DNA of 7,534 nucleotides from Spirochaetaceae bacterium. Lineage in GTDB: Bacteria > Spirochaetota > Spirochaetia > Treponematales > Breznakiellaceae. Position 1 is the stretch's first letter. The number at the start of each line of letters is the position of its first letter. Below are positions 1 to 5,900 of the stretch, piece after piece. Position numbers and translations under genes: made by a program. The stretch is taken from NCBI GenBank assembly GCA_031273985.1, contig JAISQV010000325.1, positions 1 to 7,534 of the forward strand. The letters run 5' to 3'. The notes beneath the pieces were generated by a model. The model was not told the origin of the DNA. It saw only the letters and a program-made list of their open reading frames with translations, and made no database searches.

Positions 1-76
1 CGGCCTCCTGGGCGGGCGCCAGGGGCAGCAGCAACAGCAGCGCCGCGATACCGAAAAAATACGCCTTTGTTTTCAT
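1..76 (-). CDS. exported protein of unknown function, N-terminus only
   Basis: Only the first 25 codons are in the window; the rest lies beyond base 1. The start is ATG at 76. A good ribosome-binding site (GAGGTGG, minus strand, bases 79-85) sits just before it, with GAGG ending five bases from the ATG. The peptide begins MKTKAYFFGIAALLLLLPLA and continues PAQEA. This is a classic Sec signal peptide: two lysines, a leucine-rich core of about 13 residues, then a likely signal peptidase I site after A-P-A. No cysteine appears at the cleavage site, so it is not an obvious lipoprotein. The product should be periplasmic, outer-membrane or secreted. It follows thrC on the same strand after 81 bases with no visible terminator, so co-transcription is possible. 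Too little is present to name a family. Confidence 0.75.
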   Translation of the reverse strand, partial: MKTKAYFFGIAALLLLLPLAPAQEA

Positions 77-157
77 TACCACCTCACTTTGTGATGTCCC
101 ATTCCCAATTTTCCGCCCCTTGGAGCCCCCGTCAGAAGCCCTCTCTGGAGGCCCTCC

Positions 158-1459
158 TCAGAGGCAGCTCGCTATGGCGCTTTCCAGGGCCACCAGGTCC
201 GGCTCTATGATTGCCACCGGATCGGCCCGCTCATGCAGCAGCGCCAGCCCGTGGGGAACCTTGAGCACCTGTCCCGTGGCCTCCTGCATGGTCTTGGCCT
301 CCTTGGCGGGGTGCCCCGTGGCAAGCACCACGATGTGGCTCAGGGGGTCGAAGGACTTGCTCAGCCCCTCCGCCGCCGCAAAGGCCACCGCCGTGTGGGG
401 GTCTATGGGCACATGATAGGTCTTCCAGACCCTCTCTATGGCCGCCAGCGTGGCGTTGTCGTCCACCGCCGCGGGGCACACCATGTTCCGCATCACCGCC
501 GGGGCTTCGGCGTAAAAGGCGGCGAGACGCTCGAAGTTGGCGGGGCTGCTCACGTCCAGCGCCGGGGAGCGGGTTGCCACCGTTGGTTTGGGGATGAAGG
601 GTTTTCCCCGCAGGTAATCCCCGAAGGGATCGTTGCGGTTCATGGCGGCGATGAAGCCGTTGACGGGCATACCGAACTTCCACGCATAGAGCCCCGCCAT
701 GAGATTCCCGAAGTTGCCCGAGGGCACGCTGAAAACCAGATCCCCCTGGAGCTGCTGCTTGACCTTGATGAAGCCGTAGAGGTAGTACATCGCCTGGGGG
801 AGGAGCCGGCCTATGTTGATGGCGTTGGCGCTGGTTATGCCGTGGCGTTCCGCGTAGGGCCGGTCATTGATCACCGCCCGCACAAGATTCTGGCAGTCCT
901 CGAAGGTCCCCCGCACCTGGATGGGGATGATATTGCCGCCGTTGGGCACAAAATCCGCCGGTTTGAGCCCCCGGATCGGCCCGGAGGGGTAGAGAATCAC
1001 GCTTATCATCCCCCGGCGGCGGGCAAAGGCCGAGGCTATGCTCACCCCCGTGTCGCCCCGGCTGGCGGATATAAGCATGGCCCGGCCCGAATTTTTCAGC
1101 AATTCTTCCAGGACGGCGGCCAAAAATGCTATGCCGAAGTCCTTGAAGACCCCCGTCGGGCCGTTGTAGAGGGTTAAAAGCGAATACCGGTCATCCAGGC
1201 GGACCAGTTCCGGTTCAAAATCGAAGGCGCTCTCCGCCACCCTGGAGGCGGAGAAGGGGTTCAGCTCCCCCTGCAGCATGATGGGCGCCACGGAGGCCAC
1301 CAGCTCCGGGTAGGTGGTTCCGGAATTCATGTAGAGGAAGAACTGGCGCAGGTCCATCAGCGAAGCAGGAACATAGAGCCCGCCGTCGGGCAAACAGCGG
1401 AGCACGGCCTCCTTGAAAGAAACCGTCTCCGCCTCCGAGCTGGTCGATCTAAAAAGCAT
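158..1459 (-). CDS. thrC: threonine synthase (PLP-dependent)
   Basis: Converts O-phospho-L-homoserine and water to L-threonine and phosphate, the last step of threonine synthesis, in the cytoplasm. The product is 433 residues, normal for bacterial ThrC. Visible family marks: an N-terminal segment VSFKEAVLRCLPDGGLYVP (13-31); GPTGVFKDFG (100-109), whose Lys106 should be the PLP Schiff-base lysine; a SASRGDTG loop (131-138); SANAINIGRLLPQ (210-222); and SVPSGNFGN (244-252), the phosphate-binding loop. The usual ATSGDTG motif reads ASRGDTG here, which is unusual. I chose ATG at 1459 because family homology begins there. The frame stays open upstream to 1687 (509 codons), but that extension only reads through a hairpin array. 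No Shine-Dalgarno precedes 1459; a promoter-like sequence ends eight bases upstream, so the mRNA may be leaderless. Divergent from lysC. Identity is near certain, the exact start fairly so. Confidence 0.96.
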   Translation of the reverse strand: MLFRSTSSEAETVSFKEAVLRCLPDGGLYVPASLMDLRQFFLYMNSGTTYPELVASVAPIMLQGELNPFSASRVAESAFDFEPELVRLDDRYSLLTLYNGPTGVFKDFGIAFLAAVLEELLKNSGRAMLISASRGDTGVSIASAFARRRGMISVILYPSGPIRGLKPADFVPNGGNIIPIQVRGTFEDCQNLVRAVINDRPYAERHGITSANAINIGRLLPQAMYYLYGFIKVKQQLQGDLVFSVPSGNFGNLMAGLYAWKFGMPVNGFIAAMNRNDPFGDYLRGKPFIPKPTVATRSPALDVSSPANFERLAAFYAEAPAVMRNMVCPAAVDDNATLAAIERVWKTYHVPIDPHTAVAFAAAEGLSKSFDPLSHIVVLATGHPAKEAKTMQEATGQVLKVPHGLALLHERADPVAIIEPDLVALESAIASCL

Positions 1460-1467
1460 CGTCTTAT

Positions 1468-1496
1468 ACTCTAGAAGCTCCGGCCCCAATCGGCAA
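1468..1496 (-). promoter_or_regulatory. candidate thrC promoter, possibly giving a leaderless mRNA
   Basis: On the minus strand TTGCCG (1496-1491) is followed after exactly 17 bases by TAGAGT (1473-1468). Each matches the sigma-70 consensus at four of six positions. The ATG begins eight bases after the -10 box, so transcription would start at or within a few bases of the start codon. This fits the absence of a ribosome-binding site before thrC. TATAAG overlaps just downstream (1468-1463) and could be an alternative -10, but it has no partner -35. Inferred from pattern only. Confidence 0.4.
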
Positions 1497-1539
1497 GGTG
1501 TTACATGAAAGGAACGGTGTTTTGAACGACTGCGATACG

Positions 1540-1717
1540 ATTCCCGGGCCGGGAATGGCCAGGGGTTGCTGAAGCCGCTCTGCGGCTTCAGCTTGGGAGA
1601 GAGTACGGGGCGTTGCGGGGTGTCCCCGCAGAGGGGGTAGCCCGGCACCTTGGGCCGGGCGTAGGGGGAGACTTCCCCCTTCCTCACTCATCCTTCATCC
1701 CTTCTCCCTCCTCACTT
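1540..1717 (-). repeat. hairpin array A with adjoining polypurine tract, thrC-lysC spacer
   Basis: Five separate inverted repeats lie end to end, with no sequence shared between them. (1) 1540-1556, arm ATTCCCG, loop of 3. (2) 1568-1592, arm GCTGAAGCCGC, 11 perfect pairs, loop TCT. (3) 1614-1630, arm TGCGGGG, loop TGT. (4) 1640-1660, arm GCCCGGC, loop of 7. (5) 1663-1680, arm AGGGGGA, loop of 4. Beyond them, 1681-1717 is nearly pure pyrimidine on the plus strand, so purine on the minus strand. It contains the 14-mer GGAGGGAGAAGGGA (1711-1698, minus), which recurs before array B. None of the hairpins is followed by a T-run that would make a normal terminator. With the thrC promoter this accounts for most of the 307-base divergent spacer. 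Probably a dispersed chromosomal repeat; function unknown. Confidence 0.75.
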
Positions 1718-1725
1718 ATCCGCCT

Positions 1726-1739
1726 TTCTTGTTCAAGAA
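1726..1739. promoter_or_regulatory. small palindrome upstream of lysC, possible operator
   Basis: TTCTTG, two bases, then CAAGAA form a perfect 6-bp palindrome; a second register (TGTTC-AA-GAACA) overlaps it. It lies 27 bases before the lysC start, where a promoter or repressor site would be expected. I could not place a convincing -35/-10 pair around it. Chance occurrence is quite possible. Confidence 0.2.
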
Positions 1740-1766
1740 CACTAATTCTGATAGGGTGGCTCATCT

Positions 1767-3098
1767 ATGATTGTCATGAAGTTTGGGGGGAGTTCCGTTG
1801 CGAACGCGGAGCGGCTGCGTCATGTGGGCCGGATCGTGGCGGAGCGGGCGGCGCGCAGGCCCGTGGTGGTGCTTTCCGCCATGGGGGACACCACGGATTA
1901 TCTTCTGGAGGCGGCGGAGCGGGCTCTGTCCGGCGGCGGCGTTTCTATAGAAAGGATTGAAGCGCTGCACCTGGGGGCGCTGGGCGATTTGGCGCTGCCG
2001 GAGGGTACCGCCGGGGAGGTCCGCGCCCTGCTTTCGGAGCTCCGCAGCCTGCTTCAGGGTATATCGCTGACCGGGGAGCTTACCGCCCGCACGAAGGACC
2101 ACCTCGTCTCTTTCGGGGAGCGGCTTTCCGTGCGCATCGCCGCGGCGTGGTTCCGGCAGGCGGGGCTGGAGGCGGCGGCCTACGATGCCTGGGACGTGGG
2201 CTTTGTGTCGGATTCCCATTACGGGCAGGCGGAGCTGGACCGGGAAAGCTGGGACCGGGTGAGGGCGAAGCTTGTGCCGCTTCTGGACGCGGGGATTCTG
2301 CCGGTGGTTACGGGCTTCATAGCCCGGGACGGGCGGGGCAGCATTACGACGCTGGGCCGGGGCGGCTCGGACCGTTCCGCCACGATCATTGCCGCCGCGC
2401 TGGAGGCGGAAGAGGCGCAGATATGGAAGGATGTGGACGGCATTCTGACCGCGGACCCCCGTCTGGTGCCGGAGGCCCGCCCGGTGGAGGCCGTCACCTA
2501 CGAGGAGGCCCAAGAGTTGGCGTACTTCGGCTCCCAGGTGCTCCACCCCAGGGCCATGCAGCCCTGCCTCAAGACCAATACGCCCGTGGTGGTGAAGAAT
2601 TCCTACAATCCCGAAGCGGCGGGCACCCGGATTGTTCCCTTCCTGCCCAGGCCGGCGGACCCGGTGCGGGCGCTGACCACGCGGAAGAATGTAACGCTCA
2701 TCGATATTGTTTCTACCCGTATGGTGGGGCAGCCGGGCTTTCTGGAGCGGGTCTTTGCCGGTTTTGCCCGCAGCGGTATTTCCGTGGATATGGTGGCCAC
2801 CAGCGAGGTGTCCGTGTCTTTGACCCTGGATTCGCTCAACGAGATCAACGGGGTGGAAGAGGAGCTTTCCCGCTTCGCCACGGTGGAGGTCAAGACCGGC
2901 AAGGCCATTGTTACGATCATAGGCGATGTGAGCCGCTCCTCGGAGATTCTGCGGCGGGCCTTCGGGGTCTGCATGGACCTGGGCGTTCAGGTGCAAATGA
3001 TCTCCCAGGGGGCGAGCAAGGTGAATCTAAGTTTTATCGTGGATGACACCCAGGCGGACATCGTGGTCCGGGAGCTGCACAAAAACTATTTTGAATAA
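1767..3098 (+). CDS. lysC: aspartate kinase, monofunctional, ACT-regulated
   Basis: Phosphorylates L-aspartate to 4-phospho-L-aspartate, the committed step to lysine/diaminopimelate, threonine and methionine; cytoplasmic. The 443-residue product matches the LysC-type monofunctional class (about 450). It begins MIVMKFGGSSV, with the kinase P-site motif KFGGSSV at 5-11. Further motifs are SFGERLS (115-121), TLGRGGSD (195-202) and WKDVDGILTADPR (220-232). The C-terminus (about 308-443) is a pair of ACT domains containing VATSEVSVSLTLD (343-355), where lysine binds in E. coli LysC, and QMISQGASKVNLSF (410-423). Feedback control by lysine is therefore likely; whether threonine also acts cannot be told. 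No homoserine dehydrogenase domain is fused. AGGGTGG (1753-1759) ends seven bases before the ATG and fixes the start. No lysine riboswitch is recognisable upstream. Next on the strand is dapB, after 264 bases that include a repeat element. Confidence 0.97.
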   Translation: MIVMKFGGSSVANAERLRHVGRIVAERAARRPVVVLSAMGDTTDYLLEAAERALSGGGVSIERIEALHLGALGDLALPEGTAGEVRALLSELRSLLQGISLTGELTARTKDHLVSFGERLSVRIAAAWFRQAGLEAAAYDAWDVGFVSDSHYGQAELDRESWDRVRAKLVPLLDAGILPVVTGFIARDGRGSITTLGRGGSDRSATIIAAALEAEEAQIWKDVDGILTADPRLVPEARPVEAVTYEEAQELAYFGSQVLHPRAMQPCLKTNTPVVVKNSYNPEAAGTRIVPFLPRPADPVRALTTRKNVTLIDIVSTRMVGQPGFLERVFAGFARSGISVDMVATSEVSVSLTLDSLNEINGVEEELSRFATVEVKTGKAIVTIIGDVSRSSEILRRAFGVCMDLGVQVQMISQGASKVNLSFIVDDTQADIVVRELHKNYFE

Positions 3099-3159
3099 CG
3101 ATAATTCCAGGGCGCGGAAGGAAGGGAGATAATGGATAAGAGATAGAAGAGAAGAATTT

Positions 3160-3285
3160 AACCACGAAGGCGCACGAAGGAAGAAAGATGATTACGAAAG
3201 AACAGGAAAAAACCGCTGAAAGACGGGGGACGGAGGGTTGCCCTTTAAGCTTCTTCACTTTGTGCTCTTCGTGTCCTTCGTGGTT
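3160..3285. repeat. MITE-like inverted-repeat element with CACGAA arms, lysC-dapB spacer
   Basis: The left end AACCACGAAGG (3160-3170), continuing CGCACGAAGG, is matched in inverse by CCTTCGTGGTT (3275-3285), preceded by CTTCGTGT. Eleven terminal bases match exactly, and the similarity runs about 18-20 bases with one offset. The arms have CACGAA units about 9-10 bases apart. In a spurious minus-strand reading they give histidine-glutamate runs (NHEGHEEH), a known source of false short genes. The interior (about 90 bases) has no coding content. No clear target-site duplication is seen. Bases 3099-3159 before it are mostly a purine-rich run (3113-3157) with nothing recognisable. Bases 3286-3350 show no clear promoter. 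Confidence 0.6.
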
Positions 3286-3350
3286 CCTGTTTTTGGGGAT
3301 TTCCATTCAGTCAGGAATTGCGGGGCAAGTTTAGCTCAAAGCGGCAGGGA

Positions 3351-3356
3351 AGGAGG
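3351..3356 (+). promoter_or_regulatory. ribosome-binding site fixing the dapB GTG start
   Basis: A perfect AGGAGG stands six bases before GTG at 3363. It decides for this start over the in-frame TTG at 3318, which has no such site and would add 15 residues before the expected DapB N-terminus. Confidence 0.85.
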
Positions 3357-3362
3357 CGCGGC

Positions 3363-4223
3363 GTGAACATAGCGCTTATTGGTTACGGAAAGATGGGGAG
3401 GCTGCTTGAGGAGCGGGCTCTGGAGCAGGGACACCGTATCGTCGCCGTGGTGGAGCCCTTTGCCAGGGGAACCGCCGCCTCCGGAGCGCCGGTGGGGAAG
3501 AGCATACCTGAGATGGAGGCCCTGGCCGGGCCGGGCGGCGGGGCGGATGTGGCTGGCGGGGCGGATGTGGCTGGCAACGTCATGGCTGACGCGGCCTTCG
3601 AGTTTACCCGGCCTGATGAGGCGGCGGGGCATATTCTGGCCCTGGCGGAGCGGAGGATTCCAGTGGTGGCGGGGACCACGGGCTGGCTTTCCCGGCTGGA
3701 GGAGGTAAGCCGGGCGGTGGAAAGGGCCGGCTCATCCCTGCTCTGGGCTCCCAACTTTTCTTTGGGGGTGAACCTCTTTTACCGCATCGCCGCCTATGCG
3801 GCAAAGATAGCGGACCCCTTTGCCGACTACGACGTGGGCGGCTGGGAGGCCCACCACAAGGGGAAGGCCGACAGCCCGTCGGGGACCGCCAGGACGCTGG
3901 TGGAGGGGGTGCTGGCCGCCATGAGCCGGAAGAAGTACGCCCGCTACGAGAGCCTGGAGGGGGCGCCGCCGCCGGAGATGATTCATTTTCCCAGCCTGCG
4001 GGTGGGCTCCATGCCGGGGCGGCACACGCTGTTTCTCGATTCCCCGGCGGACACCATAGAAATTACCCACACGGCCCGCAGCCGGGAAGGTTTTGCCGCC
4101 GGGGCCCTGCGGGCGGCGGAATGGCTGCTCAACTGTTCCGGGCCGGGCGGGGAGGCGGGAAAACCGAGGCCGGGGGTCTTTACCATGGATGATGTGCTGG
4201 CGGACATTCTCGGTAAGGAATAA
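3363..4223 (+). CDS. dapB: 4-hydroxy-tetrahydrodipicolinate reductase
   Basis: Reduces 4-hydroxy-tetrahydrodipicolinate with NAD(P)H to tetrahydrodipicolinate in the diaminopimelate/lysine pathway; cytoplasmic. 286 residues from GTG, against about 270 for the family. N-terminal Rossmann fold: IALIGYGKMGR (3-13, dinucleotide loop), FTRP (81-84) and AGTTGW (103-108). The catalytic and substrate region has APNFSLGVN (129-137), then EAHHKGKADSPSGTA (162-176). The latter matches the family motif with paired histidines, the catalytic lysine and the SGT substrate loop. A further segment, RVGSMPGRHTLFL (213-225), precedes EITHTARSREGF (233-244). Residues 59-70 are GGADVA twice, from an exact 18-bp tandem duplication, in a surface-loop position of the nucleotide-binding domain; together with the short glycine-rich run before it, this explains part of the extra length. 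dapA is not adjacent. uppP follows, so the neighbourhood is cell-wall related. Confidence 0.96.
   Translation: MNIALIGYGKMGRLLEERALEQGHRIVAVVEPFARGTAASGAPVGKSIPEMEALAGPGGGADVAGGADVAGNVMADAAFEFTRPDEAAGHILALAERRIPVVAGTTGWLSRLEEVSRAVERAGSSLLWAPNFSLGVNLFYRIAAYAAKIADPFADYDVGGWEAHHKGKADSPSGTARTLVEGVLAAMSRKKYARYESLEGAPPPEMIHFPSLRVGSMPGRHTLFLDSPADTIEITHTARSREGFAAGALRAAEWLLNCSGPGGEAGKPRPGVFTMDDVLADILGKE
3537..3572 (+). repeat. exact 18-bp tandem duplication inside dapB
   Basis: The 18-base unit GGCGGGGCGGATGTGGCT occurs twice without mismatch (3537-3554, 3555-3572), followed by three more matching bases. It is codon-aligned with dapB and encodes GGADVA twice, so the frame is kept. Perfect identity, including third positions, suggests recent replication slippage. 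Confidence 0.95.
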
Positions 4224-4286
4224 GGGAGGAGTTAGAAAAGAGAAAAAGGGATGGCCCCGTGTACGGCGGGGCGGGAAGCGAAAAAA

Positions 4287-4379
4287 ATGTTAAAACTACT
4301 AAAAGGAGCGGATAAGCCCGGAAAATTTCCTCCAGCTCCGTTGAATGAAGGGCCCGCAGCGGATATGGTGGAGAAATGA
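4287..4379 (+). CDS. possible 30-residue ORF coupled to uppP
   Basis: ATG at 4287 opens a 30-codon frame beginning MLKLLKGADK and ending ADMVEK. Its stop TGA (4377-4379) overlaps the uppP ATG (4376-4378) in the form ATGA, the usual layout for translational coupling. A purine-rich GGGAAG (4273-4278) ends eight bases before the ATG. The peptide is lysine-rich at the start and proline-rich in the middle, with no membrane segment or known family. The uppP start has a Shine-Dalgarno only two bases away (GGAG, 4370-4373), so coupling could help initiation. The length is small enough for chance. The rest of the 152-base dapB-uppP spacer holds a purine tract (4224-4250) and a 6-bp inverted repeat (4254-4272) without a T-run. 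Confidence 0.3.
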   Translation: MLKLLKGADKPGKFPPAPLNEGPAADMVEK

Positions 4380-5176
4380 CGATTCTTGAGGCTATTGTTC
4401 TGGGGGCGATTCAGGGGATCACCGAATTTCTCCCGATAAGCAGTTCCGGGCACCTTGTGCTTTTGCAGCGTATACTCGGTATTTCAGGACCTGTCCTGCT
4501 CTTTGATACGATGCTCCATGTGGGAACCCTGGCGGCGGTGGTGGTGGTACTGCGGCGGGACATTGGGGCCCTGTTGCGGCGTATAGTCCAGCCCCTTACG
4601 GGCTTCCTGATTCTGGGGACCATCCCCACGGTGGCGGCGGCGCTTATTCTGAAGGACAGGATAACGGCGGCCTTTGAGTCCGGGGAATATCTGGGCTTCG
4701 CCTTCCTCCTTACCGCCCTGGCGCTGCTCGCGGCGGAGGGCCTTTCCCGGCGTTCCGGCATTATCCGTCCGGGGGAAGCCATGAGCCCCCTCGACGCACT
4801 AATCGTGGGGATATGTCAGGCTGTGGCAATCATCCCCGGCGTATCCCGTTCCGGGCTGACCCTTTCGGGGGCCCTTTCCCGAAAGCTAAACCGGGACTAT
4901 GCGGCGCGCTTTTCCTTCCTTCTGTCCATCCCGGCCATTACCGGAGCCCTGGCCTTGCAGCTCCTCGATCTACGGGGGCAAAACGGCCCGGCGGAGACCG
5001 TGGGGATCGAGGCGCTTATCGCGGGGACCGCCGCCGCCGCTGTGGTGGGCTTCTTTGCCGTGCAGCTCATGCTGCAAATCGTGCGGAAACACTCGCTCTG
5101 GGGCTTTGCCGTTTACACGGCGGTGCTGGGGACCATGATTCTGGCGGACCACTACCTGGTGGGAATGTTCTTTTAG
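4376..5176 (+). CDS. uppP: undecaprenyl-diphosphatase
   Basis: Inner-membrane enzyme (BacA/UppP family) that removes a phosphate from undecaprenyl diphosphate. This recycles the lipid carrier for peptidoglycan and surface polysaccharides; overproduction is known to give bacitracin resistance in this family. 266 residues, typical length. The two signature regions are intact: QGITEFLPISSSGHL (13-27), with the catalytic Q/ExxxE pair Gln13 and Glu17, and PGVSRSG (154-160), with Arg158. DTMLHVGTLAAV (44-55) is also characteristic. Hydrophobic stretches near 47-59, 75-92, 106-120, 143-154, 180-197, 211-234 and 241-264 fit a multi-pass membrane protein. The ATG at 4376 gives the family-like start MTILEAIVLGAIQG; a GGTGGAG site (4367-4373) lies unusually close, two bases away. 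It sits downstream of dapB and 67 bases before rlmE, probably in the same transcript. Confidence 0.96.
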   Translation: MTILEAIVLGAIQGITEFLPISSSGHLVLLQRILGISGPVLLFDTMLHVGTLAAVVVVLRRDIGALLRRIVQPLTGFLILGTIPTVAAALILKDRITAAFESGEYLGFAFLLTALALLAAEGLSRRSGIIRPGEAMSPLDALIVGICQAVAIIPGVSRSGLTLSGALSRKLNRDYAARFSFLLSIPAITGALALQLLDLRGQNGPAETVGIEALIAGTAAAAVVGFFAVQLMLQIVRKHSLWGFAVYTAVLGTMILADHYLVGMFF

Positions 5177-5227
5177 GCCGCTTGGGGACATACCGCGGCG
5201 CTCCAGGAAGCATCCGGCCAAAGCGGC
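5177..5227 (+). repeat. inverted repeat spanning the uppP-rlmE gap
   Basis: GCCGCTT directly after the uppP stop (5177-5183) pairs with AAGCGGC (5221-5227). Two more GG/CC pairs can form inside with a one-base bulge, enclosing about 32 bases. No T-run follows, so a terminator is unlikely. It ends six bases before the rlmE ribosome-binding site (GGGGAG, 5233-5238). It may be a processing or stability hairpin, or chance in GC-rich DNA. Confidence 0.3.
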
Positions 5228-5243
5228 GGCGCGGGGAGACAAG

Positions 5244-5900
5244 GTGACGGACTACGGAAAAAGCGATTTTTGGGCGCTCCGGGCGCAAAAGGAACATTAT
5301 CCCGCGCGTTCGGTCTACAAGCTCAAGGAGATGGCCGAAAAATTCGCCCTGCTCCCGGCGGACCCGGCGGGTTTCCGCGTCCTGGACCTGGGGGCCGCGC
5401 CGGGGAGCTGGAGCCTCTTTCTGCTCAGGGAATTTCACCGCCGTTTCCGCCCCGGCCCCGGCAGGGTCCCGCCCTTTCTCGCCGCGGCGGACCTGGCCCC
5501 CCTCTCCCGCCGCTACGACGGGGGGCTCTTTGAGGGGGAGGGGTTTTTCTTCCTGCAGGGGGATTTTACCAGGCCGGAAAACCGGGAGACCCTGGCCGGG
5601 CGGGGGCCCTACCACCTGATCCTGAGTGACGCCGCCCCGGCAACCACGGGAAACCGCGCTGTGGACACGGAACGATCCCTCGTCCTGGCCGAGGAGGCCC
5701 TGGCCTACGCGGAAAGCGCCCTGGCCCCCGGCGGCTCCCTGGTGATGAAGGTCTTCCAGGGCGGGGACACCGCGGGCCTCCTCAGGCAAATCCGGGCCCT
5801 CTTTGCCACGGGCAAGGCCTGCAAACCCCAGGCCTGCCGGACGGGCTCCTTCGAGACCTACTACCTGGGCCTGGGGCGCCGCCTGAGGGAGAACAATTGA
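5244..5900 (+). CDS. rlmE: 23S rRNA (uridine 2'-O) methyltransferase, RrmJ/FtsJ family
   Basis: Uses S-adenosylmethionine to methylate the ribose of a conserved uridine in the 23S A-loop (U2552 in E. coli) on the large ribosomal subunit. 218 residues, close to E. coli RlmE. The catalytic K-D-K-E tetrad is visible: Lys26 in ARSVYKLKE (21-29), Asp129 in LSDAAPATTGN (127-137), Lys169 in VMKVFQG (167-173) and Glu204 in GSFETYYLG (201-209). The AdoMet-binding motif is LDLGAAPGSWS (47-57), followed by AADLAP (81-86). The start is GTG at 5244, five bases after GGGGAG, and gives the expected N-terminus with YGKSDFWALRAQKEHYPARS. The rRNA target is inferred from the family; other FtsJ-like proteins modify different RNAs, but length and motifs favour RlmE. 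It is the last gene of the rightward group and converges with icd. Confidence 0.93.
   Translation: MTDYGKSDFWALRAQKEHYPARSVYKLKEMAEKFALLPADPAGFRVLDLGAAPGSWSLFLLREFHRRFRPGPGRVPPFLAAADLAPLSRRYDGGLFEGEGFFFLQGDFTRPENRETLAGRGPYHLILSDAAPATTGNRAVDTERSLVLAEEALAYAESALAPGGSLVMKVFQGGDTAGLLRQIRALFATGKACKPQACRTGSFETYYLGLGRRLRENN

Noticed and set aside
143..163. Inverted repeat overlapping the thrC stop as terminator
   Set aside because: The pairing (CTCTG/CAGAG and GGAGG/CCTCC) has almost no loop, lies across the stop codon and is not followed by a T-run on the minus strand.
233..1177. 314-codon plus-strand ORF inside thrC
   Set aside because: Antisense shadow of thrC in GC-rich DNA; no recognisable protein features and no ribosome-binding site.
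1746..1766. T-box-like AGGGTGG before lysC
   Set aside because: Only the first seven bases match; the NACCGCG that should follow is CTCATCT, and no specifier stem or antiterminator is seen. It serves as the ribosome-binding site.
1460..1766. Lysine riboswitch upstream of lysC
   Set aside because: I could find none of the conserved L-box core elements; the hairpins do not fit a five-helix junction.
3034..3306. 90-residue minus-strand ORF with an NHEGHEEH segment
   Set aside because: It reads the CACGAAG repeat arms backwards and overlaps the end of lysC; such His-Glu runs are a typical artefact of this repeat type.
3320..3352. tRNA-like D-arm (TTTAGCTCAAAGCGGCAG) before dapB
   Set aside because: No anticodon arm, T arm (GTTCGA) or acceptor pairing follows; the dapB start lies immediately downstream.
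3318..3362. TTG start giving a longer DapB
   Set aside because: The perfect AGGAGG at 3351-3356 points to GTG 3363, and family similarity starts there.
4254..4272. Hairpin after dapB as terminator
   Set aside because: Stem of only six pairs with a 7-base loop, followed by A-rich rather than T-rich sequence on the plus strand.
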